From assembly GCA_016432585.1 (NCBI GenBank), contig CP066696.1, forward strand, positions 1 to 64,000: a stretch of 64,000 nucleotides of DNA, given 5' to 3'. Positions 43,601-53,294 of this stretch are shown one piece after another (within the stretch, counting starts at the first letter, position 1; every line of letters starts with the position of its first letter). A program made the translations under genes and the position numbers. The notes under the pieces are model-generated. The model worked only from the letters and a program-made list of their open reading frames with translations, was not told where the DNA came from and ran no database searches. This DNA is from Candidatus Saccharibacteria bacterium (GTDB lineage Bacteria; Patescibacteriota; Saccharimonadia; Saccharimonadales; Saccharimonadaceae).

Positions 43601-46600
43601 GGTAGATCATTATTGTCGTAAATCGTTGTTGATTTAAGCCCCTTTGGATCGGTCGTCGATAGGACTAAGTCCTTATCGGGATGCCACTCAATTTGTGACG
43701 TGAGATTGGCTAGATCCGTTTCCGAAGTTGTTCTGAATAAATTATCGTAGGTAATGCGCTTACTGAAGCCGTGAGGCTCCGAAGCGCCAACAACGTTCAT
43801 CGCTGTTTCGTTGTATTTATATGAGAATGTGCTTTCCAGGCGTGGCTGTTGATCTGTTGATGCGGGCGAAATAACTGATTGCACTCGTCCCAGTCCGTCG
43901 TAGTTGATTGTTGTAACTGCGCTGATATCATCGTTTCGTACTCCATAGGCTATCGCATCGTTTGCTAGCATGTCTCGGTAAGAATTAATGCGTCCGAACG
44001 CGTCGTAGCCAAAGTCTTCATAGGCATCGCCTGGCTGTACGATTCTAGAAAGGTTACCCTGGTTGTATTGGAAGAGGGTCTTTTTTCCATCTGTCGTTTT
44101 GAAGGCACATAGCATGCCGCTTGGTGCGGTATCAAAACCACTCAGTATTTGGCATTCGCTGTCACCAGAATAATGGAGGGTTCCGTTGCGTGATTCGTCT
44201 ACTCCGTCCGATATCTTTACGAGGCGGGAAGGATTTCCGGCATACTCGTATTTAAGTGCCGCAGGTTGGCGATCATCCTCAGAGGCAGTAACAGACGTAA
44301 GCTTGCCCTCGGCGTCAAAGATGTATGTCTTGCCCTCGGTATCAAGAACTGTGTAGGTGCTGTCGTCGTTTCGTGTGAGAACTGCTTCTTGGTCTTTTGG
44401 CGCGACATAGCCATTATTTTTCCATGTATATTCGTATGTTTGTCCGGTGCTGTCCGAAAGGATTGCAGCATTCGATGAAACTTGTAGGCGTTCATAATTA
44501 ATGTTTCCATCGCCAAGCCCCATCTCCCACCCGTTCGGAAGGATATTGGCTTTTGGTGCTAGCCAGGTAATAGGCATTTCTTGTGCGGCAAGTCCTGGGC
44601 CTTGCATAAGCAATCGGAAGTGCGCGTTGCCGATACCTTCGTAGTAGTCAACGGTAATTGGTATTTGCTGTCCGGCGGTAAGGTTGACAGGCGTGCCCCA
44701 GTGGTCGCCTCCGATATAAGGTGCCCAGCTATCGTAGATAGTTTGGTCTGCGCCAAAGGCGCCAATGCCAAGTTTAATCTTCATGCCGTCATCGCCGTTT
44801 GCTCCAAGTGTGTAACTTCCAGACGTAGGAACGGTGAGGTAGCCCTTCCAGCGAACGAGAAAGTCATCTGAAGGTAAGCCAGGTGAGGCTGCGCCTGCAC
44901 CCCATACGAAGTTTATCTTACTGTCGTTTCTTGCCATAAGTAGGCGATTTGGATCGTTCGGATTGGTTGGGAATGTTTTTGTGCCGTCATCTTTGTAGTA
45001 GCGCCCCTCAAGGCCGTATTTTGTTGCGGTTTCGCGAGCGCCAGTGTCAAACCAGCTGGCAGGCACTACTTGCTGCGGAACAGAACCCTGAACAAGAAGT
45101 TGCATGGTTGCTACTCCAGTAAATTCGGTTGCCTCTACCGTTATAGGAGTTGCTTTCCCGGCCTCAAGATGAATGCTTGACGCTCCAAAACCAGTACCGT
45201 TCGGGTATTTATTGAGGTGAAGCTGATTGTCGATATATACATTACAGCCGTCGTCGACTGCGCACCCAAAGGTGTAGTCGCCAGTCTGAGGGGCGGTGAT
45301 ATAACCAGTCCAGCGCGCTGAGAAGTTATCTTCCGCTACGACGCCCGCGGATGGACTGCCATTGGCCCATAAGAAATCTATATTAGGGTCGACGCGAGTG
45401 GCTACGGGTGCTCCACTGCGTGTCGTGTTGTTCCAGTATTGGCCGACAAGCCCCGGGCTCGACATGGCGGGCGAGTTGTAATCTAGACTAACGCCTATGT
45501 TTCCACCGAGCGCCGAGATATTGTGAGTACCGGTACTTGTGGTTGCGTTACCTGTTGCAAGGTCGACATTGATTGGTCCAAGTTGCTCGTACGCCTGGGT
45601 GCTGTCTTTTCCTGTACGCATGTCTACTTTAAACGATCTTACCCAGTTAGGGTCTCTTTGTGCATACCCCTTGGTGTAGGTGTGCCAGTAGTATGTTCGA
45701 CCGTCTTGAAGAATGTTATCGGGAACTGTCCACTGAGACGAGCTAACCCAGCCCGAGTTAATGACTGCGCCAGTTTCGGCGTCGGGGTTTGTCGTGACGC
45801 GGAAGTAATACTTAACAGCATCACCGTCGGTATCGGTGACGTTATTGACGCGAAGGCTTGGCTGTGTGGTAACAACAGTGCCGCCATTTGCAGGAGATGC
45901 CGCAGTTGCCATTGGGGTTGGCGTATCGTAAACAACCGTTGCTTTCATGTCGTAATAGGGCTTGTAGGTGAGAGACGAGCCTTCTTGACCGCGGATACTC
46001 CACCAGCTTGCATAGTCATCGGCATCAACAAGCGCCTTTAACTTAGCGGTGAAATCGATATTAAAGTTTGTTGAAGCGCTGGCGCTGCCTGCCGTTGAAC
46101 CGGTACAGTTAAATCCTGTGGAACAACTGGCGAGTCCCATGGTGATTGTTTTTGTGGTTGTTGTGCCACCGATTCCAGACTTGAACCATCCGTAAAGATC
46201 GGCGTTAAGAATAGTTTTGTTTGTTAGTTCGGTGTAGGGGATATTGATGTAACTTCGCCAGTGTTTCCAGCCGTTATCGTAGAGTGACCCTGTGTTGGCA
46301 TAGCAGTTGCTTGCATTGCAGGCAAAGCCATCCGACCTATACATTTTGTAGACGATTTGGCTTTGCTTAGTAAATGTAGGGTCGATTCGCATAGGAAATG
46401 CTGAATCGGGCTGATTCTTAAACCAAGTAGAGTCGAGCTTAACGGAGATGCCAGTTGCTGTTGGTGTTTGGGAAACTCGTGGTTCGTTTATAACACCTCG
46501 GCCGTTTACATCAAGGGTGAGAGAGCTAAAGCTGTATTCATCGGAAATACCTTCGATGGTTAGTTCGCCTACGTTTTTAGGATGTTTAATAACTGTGCCA

Positions 46601-47334
46601 CCTTCGACCGCAAAATCAAAGGATGTTTTCGAGGTTCTATTCTTAACGACAATGATTTCTTTTATTGATTCACCACGTAGTTCGTATTCCAGATCGACAC
46701 CAGGCCAAGCGTCTTTATAAACGACAGTGGCTTCATCTTTTCGCTCCGGTGTTACGTTGTTTACGCCTACAGGCTTAACGGTAATATTCTTTCCATCGGC
46801 ATCAAAAGAGATTCCGTCAGAGAGAGGTCGTAGCTGGGCAGACATCTTGCCTGCCTTACCCTTAAATCCGGTTTTGCCTGATTCTAGAGTTTGCGTGAGG
46901 GCGTTATCGATTGTCTTCCACTCGCTACCATCTTTGTAATTTTGCTGACGAGTGTTGAAGTCGAGAGTTTTTGTCCCATCGTCATTTAAGAATGTTTTTG
47001 TATAAGCAGTTCTTTTTTCGGTGAGTTCACGAACCTGTTTGCGCTCGCGTTGATTATCGGTCTTTTGATCGGTGGTAAGATTTCCAAGAGCCGCAGGATC
47101 GACGTTTTTTAGACTCGGAGCGGCGTTCGTATTACTATCTGATTCGAGCGGGGTAACACTTTGGCGTACGAATGTCTTTGGGTTTGAATTGGCGAAGAGC
47201 GCCATGAGCTGCGATGGCTGCGCCAAGGTAAATACCATCAGTAGCGCAAGAACAAAAAGAGCGCCGGGCTTTACTAATTTTTTGAACCTTCGAGGTTGGG
47301 AGAGTTTAAGCACAGCATGGCCCCTTGCTTGCAT
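40621..47334 (-). CDS. Giant secreted RHS-repeat/PA14 protein with variable C-terminal domain
   Basis: About 2237 residues. The signal segment is [21 protein letters not shown]. The order is: N-terminal beta-rich region (~30-480), fibronectin-like segment ([20 protein letters not shown]), two PA14 domains ([23 protein letters not shown]), many YD/RHS repeats (for example [10 protein letters not shown]), and a third PA14 ([11 protein letters not shown]) inside the RHS part. The core-associated region ([33 protein letters not shown]) is followed by a ~172-residue tail. The tail is hydrophobic then strongly basic ([16 protein letters not shown], ending IQRIFKW). In polymorphic toxins this tail is the effector. 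TTG at 47358 is an alternative start; ATG 47334 is preferred. Confidence 0.87.
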   Translation of the reverse strand: MQARGHAVLKLSQPRRFKKLVKPGALFVLALLMVFTLAQPSQLMALFANSNPKTFVRQSVTPLESDSNTNAAPSLKNVDPAALGNLTTDQKTDNQRERKQVRELTEKRTAYTKTFLNDDGTKTLDFNTRQQNYKDGSEWKTIDNALTQTLESGKTGFKGKAGKMSAQLRPLSDGISFDADGKNITVKPVGVNNVTPERKDEATVVYKDAWPGVDLEYELRGESIKEIIVVKNRTSKTSFDFAVEGGTVIKHPKNVGELTIEGISDEYSFSSLTLDVNGRGVINEPRVSQTPTATGISVKLDSTWFKNQPDSAFPMRIDPTFTKQSQIVYKMYRSDGFACNASNCYANTGSLYDNGWKHWRSYINIPYTELTNKTILNADLYGWFKSGIGGTTTTKTITMGLASCSTGFNCTGSTAGSASASTNFNIDFTAKLKALVDADDYASWWSIRGQEGSSLTYKPYYDMKATVVYDTPTPMATAASPANGGTVVTTQPSLRVNNVTDTDGDAVKYYFRVTTNPDAETGAVINSGWVSSSQWTVPDNILQDGRTYYWHTYTKGYAQRDPNWVRSFKVDMRTGKDSTQAYEQLGPINVDLATGNATTSTGTHNISALGGNIGVSLDYNSPAMSSPGLVGQYWNNTTRSGAPVATRVDPNIDFLWANGSPSAGVVAEDNFSARWTGYITAPQTGDYTFGCAVDDGCNVYIDNQLHLNKYPNGTGFGASSIHLEAGKATPITVEATEFTGVATMQLLVQGSVPQQVVPASWFDTGARETATKYGLEGRYYKDDGTKTFPTNPNDPNRLLMARNDSKINFVWGAGAASPGLPSDDFLVRWKGYLTVPTSGSYTLGANGDDGMKIKLGIGAFGADQTIYDSWAPYIGGDHWGTPVNLTAGQQIPITVDYYEGIGNAHFRLLMQGPGLAAQEMPITWLAPKANILPNGWEMGLGDGNINYERLQVSSNAAILSDSTGQTYEYTWKNNGYVAPKDQEAVLTRNDDSTYTVLDTEGKTYIFDAEGKLTSVTASEDDRQPAALKYEYAGNPSRLVKISDGVDESRNGTLHYSGDSECQILSGFDTAPSGMLCAFKTTDGKKTLFQYNQGNLSRIVQPGDAYEDFGYDAFGRINSYRDMLANDAIAYGVRNDDISAVTTINYDGLGRVQSVISPASTDQQPRLESTFSYKYNETAMNVVGASEPHGFSKRITYDNLFRTTSETDLANLTSQIEWHPDKDLVLSTTDPKGLKSTTIYDNNDLPIDGYGPAPSTWFGADRTPITARVSDVPHVKTGYDEGLTGLGVAYYDNKKLLRAPKLNSTAIWSTTAPVATSFTANTTPVTSTDGWGARYTGKIKLDGVGDYNFKVRGDAGFRLYIDDQLYVDGWGDGTLSGGDRTVSGTPYNNTTANTYHRIRIDHYHGSNTAASLQLYLTTPGQSETSTFSNQLSPDYSLPTSTTVFDSQLGNLETRTIYKSPEYGTIDKSILDPTGLAYENKAVYEEPGEGLLRQTSRTSAGGTKTSYQYYGSSETRDNPCTPEVEAHKQAGFIKSKTEQDPDSTGPLLGRESEVVYNNSGAVAAIRYTNEPWMCVTFDARERIINTSVPTVGNMPGRTISNNYAVNGNPLIVSSTDSSGTITTESNILGQVVKYTDAKEKITNSSYDALGKLLTRTSVLGNESYTYDQYDRLNTYSIDSITYATVTYDQFGRVENVDYPSGISLSDIQRDELLRESGTSFTLSDGTTIDDSVTYSASGDITNGTENNVSKSYTYDRATRLTSATIGESVYEYGFEDSGESCSLLPGNNPNAAKNGNRTTATVNGQSTTYCYDMADRLIYSSDSKIDTPEYDTRGNIVSLGATSQKTNFGFDASGRNTSIEEVLAAQTGSNNTDQEQKKNIDYVRDVQGRIIGRTASENNIVKSHLQYAFTGGEDTPDALLSESGDVVQKYVTLPGDVLLTISPQETNAMNKVYSLPNIHGDVSATVNNSGELISKHLTGPFGEYVAGTTRAQNTASGTSWQYVGQHQKISETDIALEPIQMGARAYIPSLGRFISADPVEGGVDNDYVYPTDPVNRYDLTGMWDLWGSVKSAAQQSWHWVGQNADTIGVVAAGAGLAACVVATAGVCAGVAAAATVVGATSAAAQVRYEGGSWSQAAGAAAVSVITDKVGGKLLGKTKAARDFGKIKRGSNTGKTRNYRVSVKTVKKKAVQKRALKNLVKTITSYYAGETTRNVYLEAYRPIVKAVKHFISSIQRIFKW

Positions 47335-47380
47335 TTTTGTATGAACAGCAAATAGCAATGTCTGACACGCCTGAATCCCC

Positions 47381-47423
47381 CTTAAATTACCTTAAGCATA
47401 ATTTAAGATTAAGAAAAACGCAA
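47381..47423 (-). promoter_or_regulatory. RHS-gene promoter inside a 9-bp inverted repeat
   Basis: On the minus strand TTGCGT (47423-47418) and TATGCT (47400-47395) are spaced by 17 bases. CTTAAATTA (47381-47389) and TAATTTAAG (47399-47407) are exact inverted copies with CTTAAG at the centre, so the repeat wraps the -10 box and the likely start of transcription. This is a good candidate operator for the RHS operon. The leader would be about 55 nt, with no clear ribosome site. Confidence 0.6.
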
Positions 47424-47482
47424 TAGATTTGTATTAAGCAATTGCTCCTCTTAATAAATTGCGAAGTAGCGTCTACTCATAA

Positions 47483-48322
47483 TTACGTAGTCGTTGTTGT
47501 TTTGGGCTTCGCGTCGTTAGTGGTGGGTGGTTTTCGAGTGGTCTTTTTAGTTACAAAGCTTATCACTCTACCGATGAGGGCAAGTAGGAGTATGAGTAAT
47601 CCAGATATTGCGATCCAGTAATAAACCTCCCCAATGACGACGCCCAATTCCGTGGCAATATCGACAGGCAGAAAGCCCAGGGCGCTATCACCATTTTTTG
47701 GCGGGTTAGTTAACAGTAGACCTAATAGACTGCCGGGTACGCCAACGATAAACAGTTGTAGTCCAAAATTAGCCAATCGGCCCCATCTAGCGCTGAAGTA
47801 AATAACACCGATAAGTAGCAGCGCGGAGAGGGTAGAAAATATTCCGAGAAGTCCGTTTAGCGAATTGTGGGTTTGTTTGGTGAATAGGCGAAGGGCCGAA
47901 GCGTCGTTTATGAACTTTTGCTCTTCCTTGGGGCTTGTGGCAAAACGCTTGGCTGTCGCTTCGATACCGTCGTTGTAGAGTATTGTCGTGAGGGGAGTGA
48001 ATACTTTTAGCTTTATTTCAGTAGCAGAAAGAGAAAGGTCTTGTTTTGTAATAGTTACCTCGGGCATCGTTGGAAGTGGACGTATAACGCCACCTTGTTT
48101 TTTCAGAGTTCGTTTCATCTCGTCTATGTCAGTCAGGGAGTCGTCGCGTATAAACATGCTACCAATTGCCAGTGCTGCAATTTTTGGACCACGATTTTCG
48201 TCGGTTAATTTGACAGCCGTCGCTAGTAGTAGCGTGACGAACAGGCAGAAGACGAAGAGTAGGCCGCAAATCCATTTAGCGTCAACGTGCCAATAGGGGC
48301 GTACGGAGGGATATAGCTTCAT
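47483..48322 (-). CDS. Polytopic membrane protein of unknown function
   Basis: A 279-residue protein: helix WICGLLFVFCLFVTLLLATAV (~17-37), then a ~125-residue extracytoplasmic domain (RGPKIAALAIGSMFIRDDS ... VTITKQDLSL). Three more helices follow (~160-180, ~190-205, ~235-260), and then a Thr/Lys/Pro-rich tail ending in a run of threonines. Minus-strand TATACT (48336-48331) ends 8 nt before the ATG. It lies between the subtilase and the RHS gene on the same strand, so it may share their process, but nothing in the sequence names its function. Confidence 0.62.
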   Translation of the reverse strand: MKLYPSVRPYWHVDAKWICGLLFVFCLFVTLLLATAVKLTDENRGPKIAALAIGSMFIRDDSLTDIDEMKRTLKKQGGVIRPLPTMPEVTITKQDLSLSATEIKLKVFTPLTTILYNDGIEATAKRFATSPKEEQKFINDASALRLFTKQTHNSLNGLLGIFSTLSALLLIGVIYFSARWGRLANFGLQLFIVGVPGSLLGLLLTNPPKNGDSALGFLPVDIATELGVVIGEVYYWIAISGLLILLLALIGRVISFVTKKTTRKPPTTNDAKPKTTTTT

Positions 48323-48420
48323 TACTAAGTAGTATAAACCATAACAGGGATCACCGCATCCTGAGGTATTAACCGGGCATGTCGAAAAGAGCTACCTGCC
48401 GAAACCGTAGGTTTTGTAGA

Positions 48421-50496
48421 TTATTTCTCGCGGAGTGACGACAAGGGGAATCCTAAGTGATAGTTATAATTTGTGTCGTGCTCGGATCGTAAGTACCACA
48501 CCCCATTTAAATATGTCTTGGTTGTAAAACGTATGACACGTCCTTTTAGGAAGGTTTCGCCACTCTTCTGTGCTGTTAAAAGACTGGTTTTTTGCGTGTC
48601 GTAGGCAAGTTTCATGTCTCTTGGCTGAACTAGCGGTGTGTAGCTCGGCATTTCGCGTAACGCGCTAAAAGGAATGCCGAAATGGAAACTGTTATTAGTA
48701 TCATGCTCGGATCGCAAATACCAAACTCCATTGACAAGTGTCTTGGTAGTAAAGCGTACAATACGCTCCCTTGAAAGCACCTCGCCACTCTTTTCGCCCG
48801 TTAAAAGATTGGTTTTTTGTGTTGCTTCCGAGAGCCACATTTGCCGGGGATCTTGGAGTGGACTGTAGGTGGGCAAGGTTGTGTCGACAACAGCTTTCAT
48901 GTTTACTCTGCCGAAGCCGTACTCTTTTGTGTAAGACGCACCTTCCATGCCCGCAACTCTATCTGCACTTTGCGCTATTGTATCGCGAATCTCTGCGGGA
49001 GTGAGAGTTGGGTTTTTGCCGATAAGTACCGAGGCTATTCCAGATATATGCGGTGCTGAAAAGGACGTTCCATTTGCGCCGAGGCTACTGCTAGAGTAAT
49101 TGTTTGATTTGTCTGGTGCTAAAATTGTTGCAACGCCCGCTCCGGGTGCCATGACATCGAGCCCGGCTCCATAGCTTGAGAACGAGGCGCGCGTATCGCT
49201 AGAAGTCGTTGCTCCTGTGGCTAATGCGTGGACAGAGCGCCCCGGGTAGCATACGCCCTCTGTACCGCCATTGCCCGCGGCTCCTACGATAATAATGCCG
49301 GCCGCCTTCGCCGATGCGAGCGCGTCCTCCAAAAGCTGATCGGTAACCGTACAATCTCCATTAGTGTCATATACGGCAAGGCTCAGGTTGATAACGTCTG
49401 CGCCCATTTGCGTGGCGTATTCGACAGCCGCCGTAATAAGTGCCGAATTACCCCATCCGTAGCCGTCCAAGGCACGAAGGCTCATAATTTTAGTGTTCCA
49501 GTCTATACCTGCAATCAGATTGCTGTTGTTGCTAGATGCTGCTGCTATGCCAGCAACGGATGTTCCATGACTTGTGTAGCAGGCGCTTTCGAATGCCTGG
49601 CACGAGCCATTAAAATGATTGCGGTTCAGCTCGTTTTGGTGAGCTGGGCTATCACATGAATACGGTTGCGGGTCATTATCGTAGGTAATGTATTCTGGGT
49701 AGGTTGAGCTTTGGTATGTTGTTGGGCTTGCAAAGTTAGGACAGGCTGCGCTGTCGCCGCGCCAGCCTCCCATAAAATCCCAGCCTTTAGTATCATCTAT
49801 AAACCCATTGCTATCGTCGTCAATATTGTTACATGATTTGTCGATAGGAATGCTTTGGGTTGTACAGTTTGGTGCAGGACCTTCAGTAGAGCTAGAACCA
49901 ACCTCACCAGAATTTACCCAAGCTCTTTGCGTAGGAAGGTCGGATTGCTGGCAGGGGGTTTGCGTTGGGCAATCTGGTGAAGCCGCCCAGCCTTGGCTAA
50001 AAAGAACCCCGGAATCGATAATTGCGATAGTGGTTTCTTGTGACCCCGTAGCTGTGTCCCATGCCTGTGGAGCATTAATTTTTGTGAGGTTCCACTGAGA
50101 ATTATTGGCGAACAGAGGATCGTTTGGTGTAATAGCTGGCTTGTAATTGTAGTTGGGAAATATCTTAAAACCAGAGTCGGCTTGCATCGTGCGTTCAACA
50201 GAGTTTAGCGCAGAAGTAGAGCCGGTAACCGTAATTAATCCCCCTTTTCCCGGTAAGGGTGTAACCCTCGTTTCTTGCAAACCACTTTGCTGTACGGCCA
50301 AGCGAGACTTAGCGAGATTACTCGTACGGATGACGCTGCTGGCCACCTGTTTTAGATTGGCGGTACTAGACGTTTTTTGAAAAGCATTGGCGTAAAGCGC
50401 CCAACCAAGTGAGATAGCGAGTATTAGTAATAGTCCTACTACAGAAGTAAGTAGGACTTTATTTTTTATATGTGAAATTGCAGAGTGTAATGTCAT
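48421..50496 (-). CDS. Secreted subtilisin-like serine protease (S8) with two surface repeats
   Basis: A 691-residue exported protease. The N-terminal hydrophobic signal is VLLTSVVGLLLILAISLGW; a ~110-residue propeptide region follows. The S8 domain has Asp in AIIDSGVLF, His in SHGTSVAGIAAA, the oxyanion Asn in GAAGNGG and Ser in NGTSFSAPHISG, so it should be active. The last ~148 residues are two copies of the ~75-residue repeat also found in the lysozyme-like protein at 17.4 kb. The ATG at 50526 is only 2 nt from TATAAT (50534-50529), upstream of the likely transcription start; ATG 50496 is preferred. Confidence 0.9.
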   Translation of the reverse strand: MTLHSAISHIKNKVLLTSVVGLLLILAISLGWALYANAFQKTSSTANLKQVASSVIRTSNLAKSRLAVQQSGLQETRVTPLPGKGGLITVTGSTSALNSVERTMQADSGFKIFPNYNYKPAITPNDPLFANNSQWNLTKINAPQAWDTATGSQETTIAIIDSGVLFSQGWAASPDCPTQTPCQQSDLPTQRAWVNSGEVGSSSTEGPAPNCTTQSIPIDKSCNNIDDDSNGFIDDTKGWDFMGGWRGDSAACPNFASPTTYQSSTYPEYITYDNDPQPYSCDSPAHQNELNRNHFNGSCQAFESACYTSHGTSVAGIAAASSNNSNLIAGIDWNTKIMSLRALDGYGWGNSALITAAVEYATQMGADVINLSLAVYDTNGDCTVTDQLLEDALASAKAAGIIIVGAAGNGGTEGVCYPGRSVHALATGATTSSDTRASFSSYGAGLDVMAPGAGVATILAPDKSNNYSSSSLGANGTSFSAPHISGIASVLIGKNPTLTPAEIRDTIAQSADRVAGMEGASYTKEYGFGRVNMKAVVDTTLPTYSPLQDPRQMWLSEATQKTNLLTGEKSGEVLSRERIVRFTTKTLVNGVWYLRSEHDTNNSFHFGIPFSALREMPSYTPLVQPRDMKLAYDTQKTSLLTAQKSGETFLKGRVIRFTTKTYLNGVWYLRSEHDTNYNYHLGFPLSSLREK
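48424..48867 (-). repeat. Two tandem ~75-residue protein repeats, same family as at 17.4-18.7 kb
   Basis: The units begin YSPLQDPRQM and YTPLVQPRDM and share TQKT, LLT, KSGE, IRFTTKT, NGVWYLRSEHDTN, GIP/GFP and S-LRE. Spacing of PR, K, YLR-x-x-HDT and LRE matches the six repeats in the lysozyme-like protein. Confidence 0.88.
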
Positions 50497-50615
50497 ATTT
50501 TTTATTTTATATACAAGGCCTATCATTTATTATATCACTACTTATAACAAAGCCGGGTCTGGTAGAAGGGTACTAAGATGCTCATGTGAGCGAATTGCGC
50601 TATACTTTTAAGCAG

Positions 50616-51155
50616 ATGCCTAAGCCAAAATTAATTCTCTTAAACGGCTTTGCCGGCGCCGGTAAAACGACGGTTGCCAAAATGTACATTGCCGATCATC
50701 CGCTTGCGATGGTGATTGAAGGCGATGAACTAATCGTTAATATGGGCAGCTGGCAGGCGAATGAAGACGAGGCTCGCCGCCTACTGTTTTTGTTAACGAA
50801 GGCCATGGCCCGCACGTATCTTGTGGAAGGTCGCGATGTACTATTGCCATACCTTGTAACGAGTGCGGGCGATGTTGATGAGTTTGAGAAAATCGCAAAG
50901 GATATCGGCGCTGAGTTTTACGAATTTATACTTCATAATGATCGCCCTACGGCAATTGCAAGGCTGCTAGAGCGCGGCACATGGGGCGAAGCGGGACAGC
51001 CGCCTATTAGTGATGATGAGCTGCCGGTTATTGAAGATCTGGCCGCAAGAATGGAGCGCGAGCTAGAGAAACGCCCCGGGGCGATACGAATTAACGTTAA
51101 GGTGGGTGATCCAAAGATTACATACAGGGAATTCGTGCATTGTTTGTCAGAGTAA
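50616..51155 (+). CDS. P-loop kinase-like ATPase (AAA_33 type)
   Basis: A 179-residue cytoplasmic protein. The Walker A motif NGFAGAGKTT is near residue 10, followed by MVIEGDELIVNMGSW and the late FILHNDRPTAIARLLERG with Arg residues typical of zeta-toxin/AAA_33 small-molecule kinases. The substrate is unknown. TATACT at 50601-50606 ends 9 nt before ATG 50616, and the in-frame GTG at 50586 lies upstream of that promoter, so 50616 is chosen. Confidence 0.8.
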   Translation: MPKPKLILLNGFAGAGKTTVAKMYIADHPLAMVIEGDELIVNMGSWQANEDEARRLLFLLTKAMARTYLVEGRDVLLPYLVTSAGDVDEFEKIAKDIGAEFYEFILHNDRPTAIARLLERGTWGEAGQPPISDDELPVIEDLAARMERELEKRPGAIRINVKVGDPKITYREFVHCLSE

Positions 51156-51222
51156 GGCAGTGATCTGCGATTTCAGAATGGCCCGGGGCTATTGCTATAA
51201 TGGATCTAAGGAGCCTTAATCT

Positions 51223-51759
51223 ATGATTCGTTTAAAAACAAAATTATTTACTATTGGCGATACGACACTTCTTCGTTTGCCCGATGAGATAAGTGCAGAA
51301 TTGCCGTCACGTAGCCAAGTAATGGTAAAAGGCTCGCTAAATGGTTACGAATTTCAAACGGCACTTGAACCAGATGGCAATTGGAGCCACTGGCTGGCCA
51401 TTGATGAAAAAATGCGAACGGCCACAGGTGTAAAGGCGGGTGATACGGTAGCATTGGACTTTGAAGTAACGAAAGATTGGATAGAGCCGACTATTCCAAG
51501 TGACCTACAAAAGGCACTTGATGCCGATCCTGAAGTGTTTGCGTTATGGTCGCGGGTAACGCCAATGGCGCGCTGGGAGTGGATTCGCTGGATAGCTTCA
51601 ACTGCAAATCCAGAGACCCGTGCGAAACGCATTGTCGTGTCGTTTTCGAAACTTCGTCATGGCGAGCGTCGCCCATGCTGTTTTAACCGTGCGATGTGTA
51701 CTAATCCGCATGTATCAAAAGGCGGCCGGCTTCTTGATCCGACAAGAACGGAGAACTAA
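51223..51759 (+). CDS. DUF1905/YdeI-type protein
   Basis: A 178-residue protein. The N-terminal half (KLFTIGDTTLLRLPDEISAELPSR to AGDTVALDFEVTKDW) is a small beta-barrel DUF1905 domain. The second half (PSDLQKALDADPEVFALWSRVTPMARWEWIRWIAS ... ETRAKRI) matches the YdeI/OmpD-associated helical domain. The family role is poorly known (linked to bacteriocin or peptide tolerance). TATAAT (51196-51201) and AAGGAG precede the ATG, so this mRNA has a short leader. The cysteines and Arg-rich C-terminus are atypical. Confidence 0.82.
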   Translation: MIRLKTKLFTIGDTTLLRLPDEISAELPSRSQVMVKGSLNGYEFQTALEPDGNWSHWLAIDEKMRTATGVKAGDTVALDFEVTKDWIEPTIPSDLQKALDADPEVFALWSRVTPMARWEWIRWIASTANPETRAKRIVVSFSKLRHGERRPCCFNRAMCTNPHVSKGGRLLDPTRTEN

Positions 51760-51775
51760 GGAGAGTGGAGAGACT

Positions 51776-52078
51776 ATGAAAGCAATATGGAACAACGAAA
51801 TAATTGCAGAGGCAGATAAAGACGATCTGATTCGTATTGAAGGCAACTGGTACTTTCCATCGAACAGTATTAAAAAAGAATACTTTTCGCCGAGCGACCT
51901 GCATACAATATGCCCCTGGAAAGGCGAAGCGAGCTATTATAACGTGACGGTTGACGGCAACGTGAACGAGGATGCCGCGTGGTACTACCCGCAGCCAAAA
52001 GATGGTTCGGTAGAGCGAGTGAGGAAAGACTTTACGAATTTTGTTGCGTTTTGGCGCGGCGTAGAAGTTACCGATTAG
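51776..52078 (+). CDS. DUF427 domain protein
   Basis: A 100-residue protein: MKAIWNNEIIAEADKDDLIRIEGNWYFP, SDLHTICPWKGEASYYNV and DAAWYYPQP, matching the DUF427 family (CPWKG is its hallmark). The biochemical role is not established. It follows the DUF1905 gene by 16 nt with GGAGAG upstream, so they share an operon. It ends one base before the convergent ABC-permease stop. Confidence 0.9.
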   Translation: MKAIWNNEIIAEADKDDLIRIEGNWYFPSNSIKKEYFSPSDLHTICPWKGEASYYNVTVDGNVNEDAAWYYPQPKDGSVERVRKDFTNFVAFWRGVEVTD

Positions 52079-52079
52079 G

Positions 52080-53294
52080 TTATTCGCGTCGTAAGGCGTC
52101 TAGCGGATTGATTCGTGCTGCACGGCGTGATGGGAAGAACACCACAAGCATACCAACGACGACCATGAAGAGGATAAGGGATCCAATAAGCCAAAGTGGT
52201 GTTGAGAATAAGTCAAATCCGCCCTCGACGCCGCGTTGGCGTGCCAGACTGTTCATGATTTGATTGACGATTTCGCCACCTGCTATGGCTAAAAGTATGC
52301 CGATGACGGCGCCAAGAACCGACAAGAGGAATGCTTCAAGAACGAACAGGCGTCGCATATCGCGGTTGCGCGAGCCCATGGCCATCATAAGTCCAATCTC
52401 TTGGGTGCGTTCAAGAAGCGAAATGGTAAGCGTGTTGAACATGCCTAGCACTGATACGATCATGCCGATTGCTCCAAAGCCGCCAAGTACGATAGTGAAG
52501 AACTTGAATACCTGGTTGATTTGGTCGAGGGTGTCGACAGGTGATGCGGTTTCGAACCCAAGGCTTTCAATCTGTTTTCGGAGCGCCGATACTTGCGTTG
52601 TATCCTCCACAACAACCTTTGCTTGCGAATAATAGGGCACACCGGCAGCATCGAAAATACCAAGAGGGATAAACAGCTCGCCACCCGAACCAGAATCGAC
52701 GACGCCGACAATTTCGAACGCATACTTGAGCGTCTCCTGGTTGGCTCCGATTCCTGAAATCGGAATGACTACCTCGATTGTTTTACCAAGAGCAGTCTTG
52801 TCGTCGCTAATACCTAGCGATGTTAGCGCGGCTCGGTTAACGACAACCTGTTTTGAATCGGTGTTTTTAAGAAGACGGCCGGCTGATAAATTAAGCGAGC
52901 TAAGGTCTTGGTACGTTTCATCGACGCCATATGTGACCATGTCTATTGCGGCGCCATTATAACTAAGGCTACCAGGGAATGAGTATGATTTTCCGACGCG
53001 TTGTACCGATCCAAGATCACCCATTTTATTTGTTGCGTCACTGTTGAGTTTGATAATTTTTGAGTTCGGCGAGGTGACGTCGATTGCTTTAATTGATTCA
53101 TCGCCAACCACCTGTTCGGTGACGAGTTTTTGAAGCCCTAAGCCAAATGAAACCAAAAAGAATATCGCGCCAACGCCAATAACGATTCCAAAAACCGTAA
53201 GAAAGGTTCGAAGTTTATTCGCGAGTAAGTTACGAGTAGCGATGAAAAAGAGGAGTTTCAGTGATATCGCTTTGTGTTTGGATCGGGGTTTCAC
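52080..53294 (-). CDS. MacB/FtsX-type ABC transporter permease
   Basis: A 404-residue protein with the FtsX/MacB layout. The first helix follows LLFFIATRNLLANKLRTFLTVFGIVIG; a large extracytoplasmic MacB-PCD-like domain (~45-270) comes next, then three C-terminal helices from ~280 with LLERTQEIGLMMAMGSRNRDM and the ending FPSRRAARINPLDALRRE. Such permeases act as mechanotransducers or extract peptides and lipoproteins rather than importing solutes. It begins at GTG and overlaps the ATPase stop by one base (TAGTG). Confidence 0.93.
   Translation of the reverse strand: MKPRSKHKAISLKLLFFIATRNLLANKLRTFLTVFGIVIGVGAIFFLVSFGLGLQKLVTEQVVGDESIKAIDVTSPNSKIIKLNSDATNKMGDLGSVQRVGKSYSFPGSLSYNGAAIDMVTYGVDETYQDLSSLNLSAGRLLKNTDSKQVVVNRAALTSLGISDDKTALGKTIEVVIPISGIGANQETLKYAFEIVGVVDSGSGGELFIPLGIFDAAGVPYYSQAKVVVEDTTQVSALRKQIESLGFETASPVDTLDQINQVFKFFTIVLGGFGAIGMIVSVLGMFNTLTISLLERTQEIGLMMAMGSRNRDMRRLFVLEAFLLSVLGAVIGILLAIAGGEIVNQIMNSLARQRGVEGGFDLFSTPLWLIGSLILFMVVVGMLVVFFPSRRAARINPLDALRRE

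Noticed and set aside
45523-46041. A 172-codon open frame antisense to the RHS gene.
   Set aside because: No ribosome site, odd Cys/Arg-rich composition and complete overlap with a well-supported coding sequence on the other strand.
48323-48420. A weak hairpin with a short U run after the 47483-48322/subtilase junction, as a terminator for the subtilase gene.
   Set aside because: The stem is only about 4 bp with mismatches, too weak to call.
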